DNA of 64,000 nt from Phycicoccus duodecadis (GTDB lineage: Bacteria > Actinomycetota > Actinomycetes > Actinomycetales > Dermatophilaceae): the NCBI RefSeq assembly GCF_002846495.1, contig NZ_PJNE01000001.1, positions 2,728,001 to 2,792,000 on the forward strand, written 5' to 3'. The stretch's first letter is position 1. Each line of letters begins with the position of its first letter. Below, one piece after another: positions 61,937 through 64,000 of the stretch. The notes beneath the pieces were generated by a model. It was not told the origin of the DNA and did not search any database. It was given only the letters and a program-made list of their open reading frames with translations. Position numbers and translations under genes: made by a program.

Positions 61937-63283
61937 TCACTCGCAGACGATGCCGTCGCTGTCGGCGTCGCGGTACCAGTCGTACTCGGCGTCCCGCCCG
62001 CGGTAGTACGGCCCGTAGCCGGCAGCCTTCGCGGCCTTGCAGGTGTCGAAGTGCGGGTCGGTGCCGCCGGGCGGGGGCGGGCTCACGACCCGCGGCGCCG
62101 TGGTCGTGGGCGCCGGTGCGCTGACCACGCGCCCGCCACCCAGGGCGACCGCGCCGGCGGTGGGGAGCTTCTGCCCCGGGCAGGTCAGCAGGATGCGCTC
62201 GACGGCGTCGTGCTCGGCGGCCGTCATCCACAGGTGGTACCGGACCTTCACCGCGACCTGGCGGGCCACGTACGCGCAGCGGTAGGCCTTGCGCGGCGGC
62301 AGCCAGGTGGCGGCATCCCCGTCGCTCTTGGCCTGGTTCACCGCGCCCTCGACGGCGAGCAGGTTCAGCGGGTCGTTCGCGAAGGCGGTGCGGGTGCCGG
62401 CGTCGAGCTGCTGCGCCCCCTTCTGCCAGGCGTCCGACAGGGCCACGACGTGGTCGATCTGCACCGCCGACGACGTGCCCTGGCCGCGCACGAAGGCCTT
62501 GGTCGCGCCCGTGTAGGGGCTCTTCAGCGTCCCGGACAGCACGAGGCAGCCGTGGGTCCCGGCCTTGAGGGTGAACGGGCGCAGGTCACGGCGCAGGATG
62601 TCGTTGCGGGTGTCACAGCCGTTGCGGTCGACGTCCTTCCAGGCGGTGCCGAACTGCGCCCGGTCGTAGCCCGTCTTGGGGGCCCGGCCCTTGACCGCCA
62701 CGGTGGCCAGCGCGGCCAGGGCGGTGCCGCGGGCCGGGGCGGCCTTCGTGGGGGTGGGGCTCGGGGTGGGGGTGACGGTGGGCGTCGACGGCGGGCTCGG
62801 GGTGGGGGTCGGGACCGGCGTGGGGACGGCGGACGCGGATGCCGCACCCGTGGGCGCGGCGGCCGTGGGTCCGGCGAGCTCGAGGCCGGTCGACCCCTCG
62901 ACGGGGGAGGCGGTGGCCCCGCCGATGCCGGTGATGACGACCGCGGCGGCGAGTGCCACCCCGGCCGTGGCGCGCCCGCGCAGGCGGGCCCAGCCGACGT
63001 GCCCACGCACCAGCCCGACGACGGCCACCACCAGCACGTAGGCGCCGGCCAGCGAGAAGAAGCCGCTGACGCCCGAGCTCAGCCCGCCGAGGAACGCGAC
63101 CGCCACCAGGCCGCCCCAGCCGAACCAGTGCGCGGGCCCGGGGCCCCGCCCGGCGGGCGTCGCAGCCGTCCGAGGCGTCGGAGCAGCAGTCGCCGGACGC
63201 GGCGCCACGTGCTCGGTCCAGCGGGAGCCGTCCCAGTAGCGCAGGCCGTCGCCGTCGGGGTACCAGCCGGCCGGTGTCGTCAT
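61937..63283 (-). CDS. Membrane-tethered GmrSD/DUF1524-like HNH nuclease with DUF2510 and Excalibur domains
   Basis: A 448-residue multidomain protein. Order: DUF2510 (GWYPDGDGLRYWDGSRWTEH, residues 6-25), three hydrophobic segments (about 52-122), a Pro/Thr-rich linker (about 150-185), a DUF1524-type HNH domain with IDHVVALSDAWQKGA and NDPLNLLAVEGAVNQAKSD, and a C-terminal Excalibur calcium-type motif DADSDGIVCE. With an odd number of helices and a cytoplasmic DUF2510, the nuclease should face outside. Paired cysteines (NGCDTR/GTHGCL) fit a secreted domain. Similar actinobacterial proteins are annotated as HNH family secreted nucleases; target unknown. Confidence 0.88.
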   Translation of the reverse strand: MTTPAGWYPDGDGLRYWDGSRWTEHVAPRPATAAPTPRTAATPAGRGPGPAHWFGWGGLVAVAFLGGLSSGVSGFFSLAGAYVLVVAVVGLVRGHVGWARLRGRATAGVALAAAVVITGIGGATASPVEGSTGLELAGPTAAAPTGAASASAVPTPVPTPTPSPPSTPTVTPTPSPTPTKAAPARGTALAALATVAVKGRAPKTGYDRAQFGTAWKDVDRNGCDTRNDILRRDLRPFTLKAGTHGCLVLSGTLKSPYTGATKAFVRGQGTSSAVQIDHVVALSDAWQKGAQQLDAGTRTAFANDPLNLLAVEGAVNQAKSDGDAATWLPPRKAYRCAYVARQVAVKVRYHLWMTAAEHDAVERILLTCPGQKLPTAGAVALGGGRVVSAPAPTTTAPRVVSPPPPGGTDPHFDTCKAAKAAGYGPYYRGRDAEYDWYRDADSDGIVCE

Positions 63284-63493
63284 CCTGCGTTCCCCTGCTC
63301 CCCCACGTCGTCCCTCACGCCTCCGGCACCGTACGTCGCGCGCCGAGTCCCCTGACAGGGCCGGGCGCCAGAACGGCCCGAACGGCCGAGGCGCTCCCGA
63401 CCTGCCCGCCTCGGGCGACCCCCTGGGCCCGGGCGCCGGAGTAGCGTCGTCCGTGCCAGGTCAGCGCCCCATCAGCCCCCTGAGGAGGAGTCC

Positions 63494-64000
63494 GTGCCAC
63501 CAGAGACGCCCGACGAGGGGTCGGGCCGGCGCTCGGGCGAAGGCGAGAACAGGGTGCCGCCCGCGCTGGCCGTGGCGGTCGCCGTCGTCACCTACACGCT
63601 GTTGCCCGACTCGCTGCTCATCGGCCCGCGGCTGGCCATCCCGGCCGTCGAGGTGCTGCTGCTCGTCAGCCTGGTGGCGGTCAACCCCGTCCGGCTCGTG
63701 CGCCAGACCCGCTGGTCGCGCTACGTCTCGATCACCCTGGCGCTGGTGGTCATCGGCGCCAACCTCGGGGGCCTCGCGATGCTGGTGAACACGCTGGGCG
63801 CCCCCAAGGAGGGCGCCAAGGGCCTCCTGATGGGGGGCGTGCAGGTGTGGCTCACCAACGTCATCGGCTACGCGCTCCTGTACTGGGAGCTCGACCGCGG
63901 CGGGCCGGTGTCGCGACACCGCGAGCGCCGCGACCGCCTGCCCCCCGCCGACTGGCGGTTCTCGCAGGACGAGAACGCCGACACCGTCCGTGAGGTGGCG
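63494..64000 (+). CDS. Unrecognised four-helix membrane protein (3' end outside window)
   Basis: 169 residues are visible with no stop before the window end. GTG 63494 follows GAGGAGGAG closely. After an acidic N-terminus come helices at about 24-45, 46-65, 76-100 and 115-135 (VWLTNVIGYALLYWELDRGGP). The last segment, ELDRGGPVSRHRERRD, is followed by a hydrophilic part. I recognise it only as a conserved-looking membrane protein of unknown function. The 210-bp gap before it shows nothing distinctive apart from this ribosome binding site. Confidence 0.75.
   Translation, partial: MPPETPDEGSGRRSGEGENRVPPALAVAVAVVTYTLLPDSLLIGPRLAIPAVEVLLLVSLVAVNPVRLVRQTRWSRYVSITLALVVIGANLGGLAMLVNTLGAPKEGAKGLLMGGVQVWLTNVIGYALLYWELDRGGPVSRHRERRDRLPPADWRFSQDENADTVREVA

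Overview
The window is 64 kb of very GC-rich DNA (roughly 73-75 % G+C by eye) packed with genes in short operons on both strands. Bpa/PafE proteasome activator, a DUF222 (13E12-type) HNH protein behind an actinobacterial LexA box, DUF2510 and Excalibur domains, and a glutaminase-fused NAD synthetase with the actinobacterial Glu52/Lys121 spacing all point to an actinomycete. An Intrasporangiaceae-like organism is my guess, not something the sequence proves. I see no rRNA, tRNA, insertion sequence, prophage or CRISPR array.

Regions. (1) 1-6351: histidine utilisation: hutF (cut by the left edge), an M20 amidohydrolase that probably supplies the formylglutamate step, hutU and hutH, with a YbaK editing protein and a methyltransferase wedged between them on the other strand. 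(2) 6410-8797: ABC exporter and divergent MarR repressor sharing an operator. (3) 8926-16203: tripartite tricarboxylate transporter tctCBA with a universal stress protein and an RraA/HMG-aldolase-like protein, divergent from a CitA/CitB-type two-component system and an IclR regulator. (4) 16232-33468: mostly single genes: aldo/keto reductase with MerR regulator, MobA-like protein, two dehydrogenases, acyl-CoA synthetase, three MFS exporters, Bpa, a FAD dehydrogenase, a HAD phosphatase, and a DUF998-metallophosphoesterase fusion. (5) 33551-41901: xylose-type ABC importer with ROK regulator, a secreted SGNH lipase, and a SorC regulator divergent from xylulokinase. (6) 41936-50876: reductases, a flavin-binding protein behind a DosR-like box, glycerate kinase, hydroxyacid dehydrogenase, SDR, and an enoyl-CoA hydratase translationally coupled to a molybdopterin oxidoreductase. 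(7) 51201-64000: LexA-controlled HNH protein, old yellow enzyme, MFS, quinone reductase, NAD synthetase, GNAT, DUF952, class V aminotransferase, a membrane-tethered GmrSD-like nuclease, and a truncated membrane protein.

Start signals fall into three classes. Operon-internal genes start at ATGA, GTGA or TGATG overlaps. Many regulated genes have a good Shine-Dalgarno. At least 16 first-in-operon genes have a TAnnnT -10 hexamer only 6-7 nt before the start codon and no Shine-Dalgarno, the arrangement expected of leaderless mRNAs. The window also holds several clear but unassigned operators and repeat structures: a 74-bp palindrome, a nested four-copy 15-mer, a 3 x 23-bp tandem repeat, MerR 19-bp-spacer promoters and nested ROK dyads. 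No single locus stands out as a wholly new system. The best candidates for novelty are the DUF998-phosphoesterase fusion, the extracellular HNH nuclease, and the hydratase-molybdoenzyme pair.
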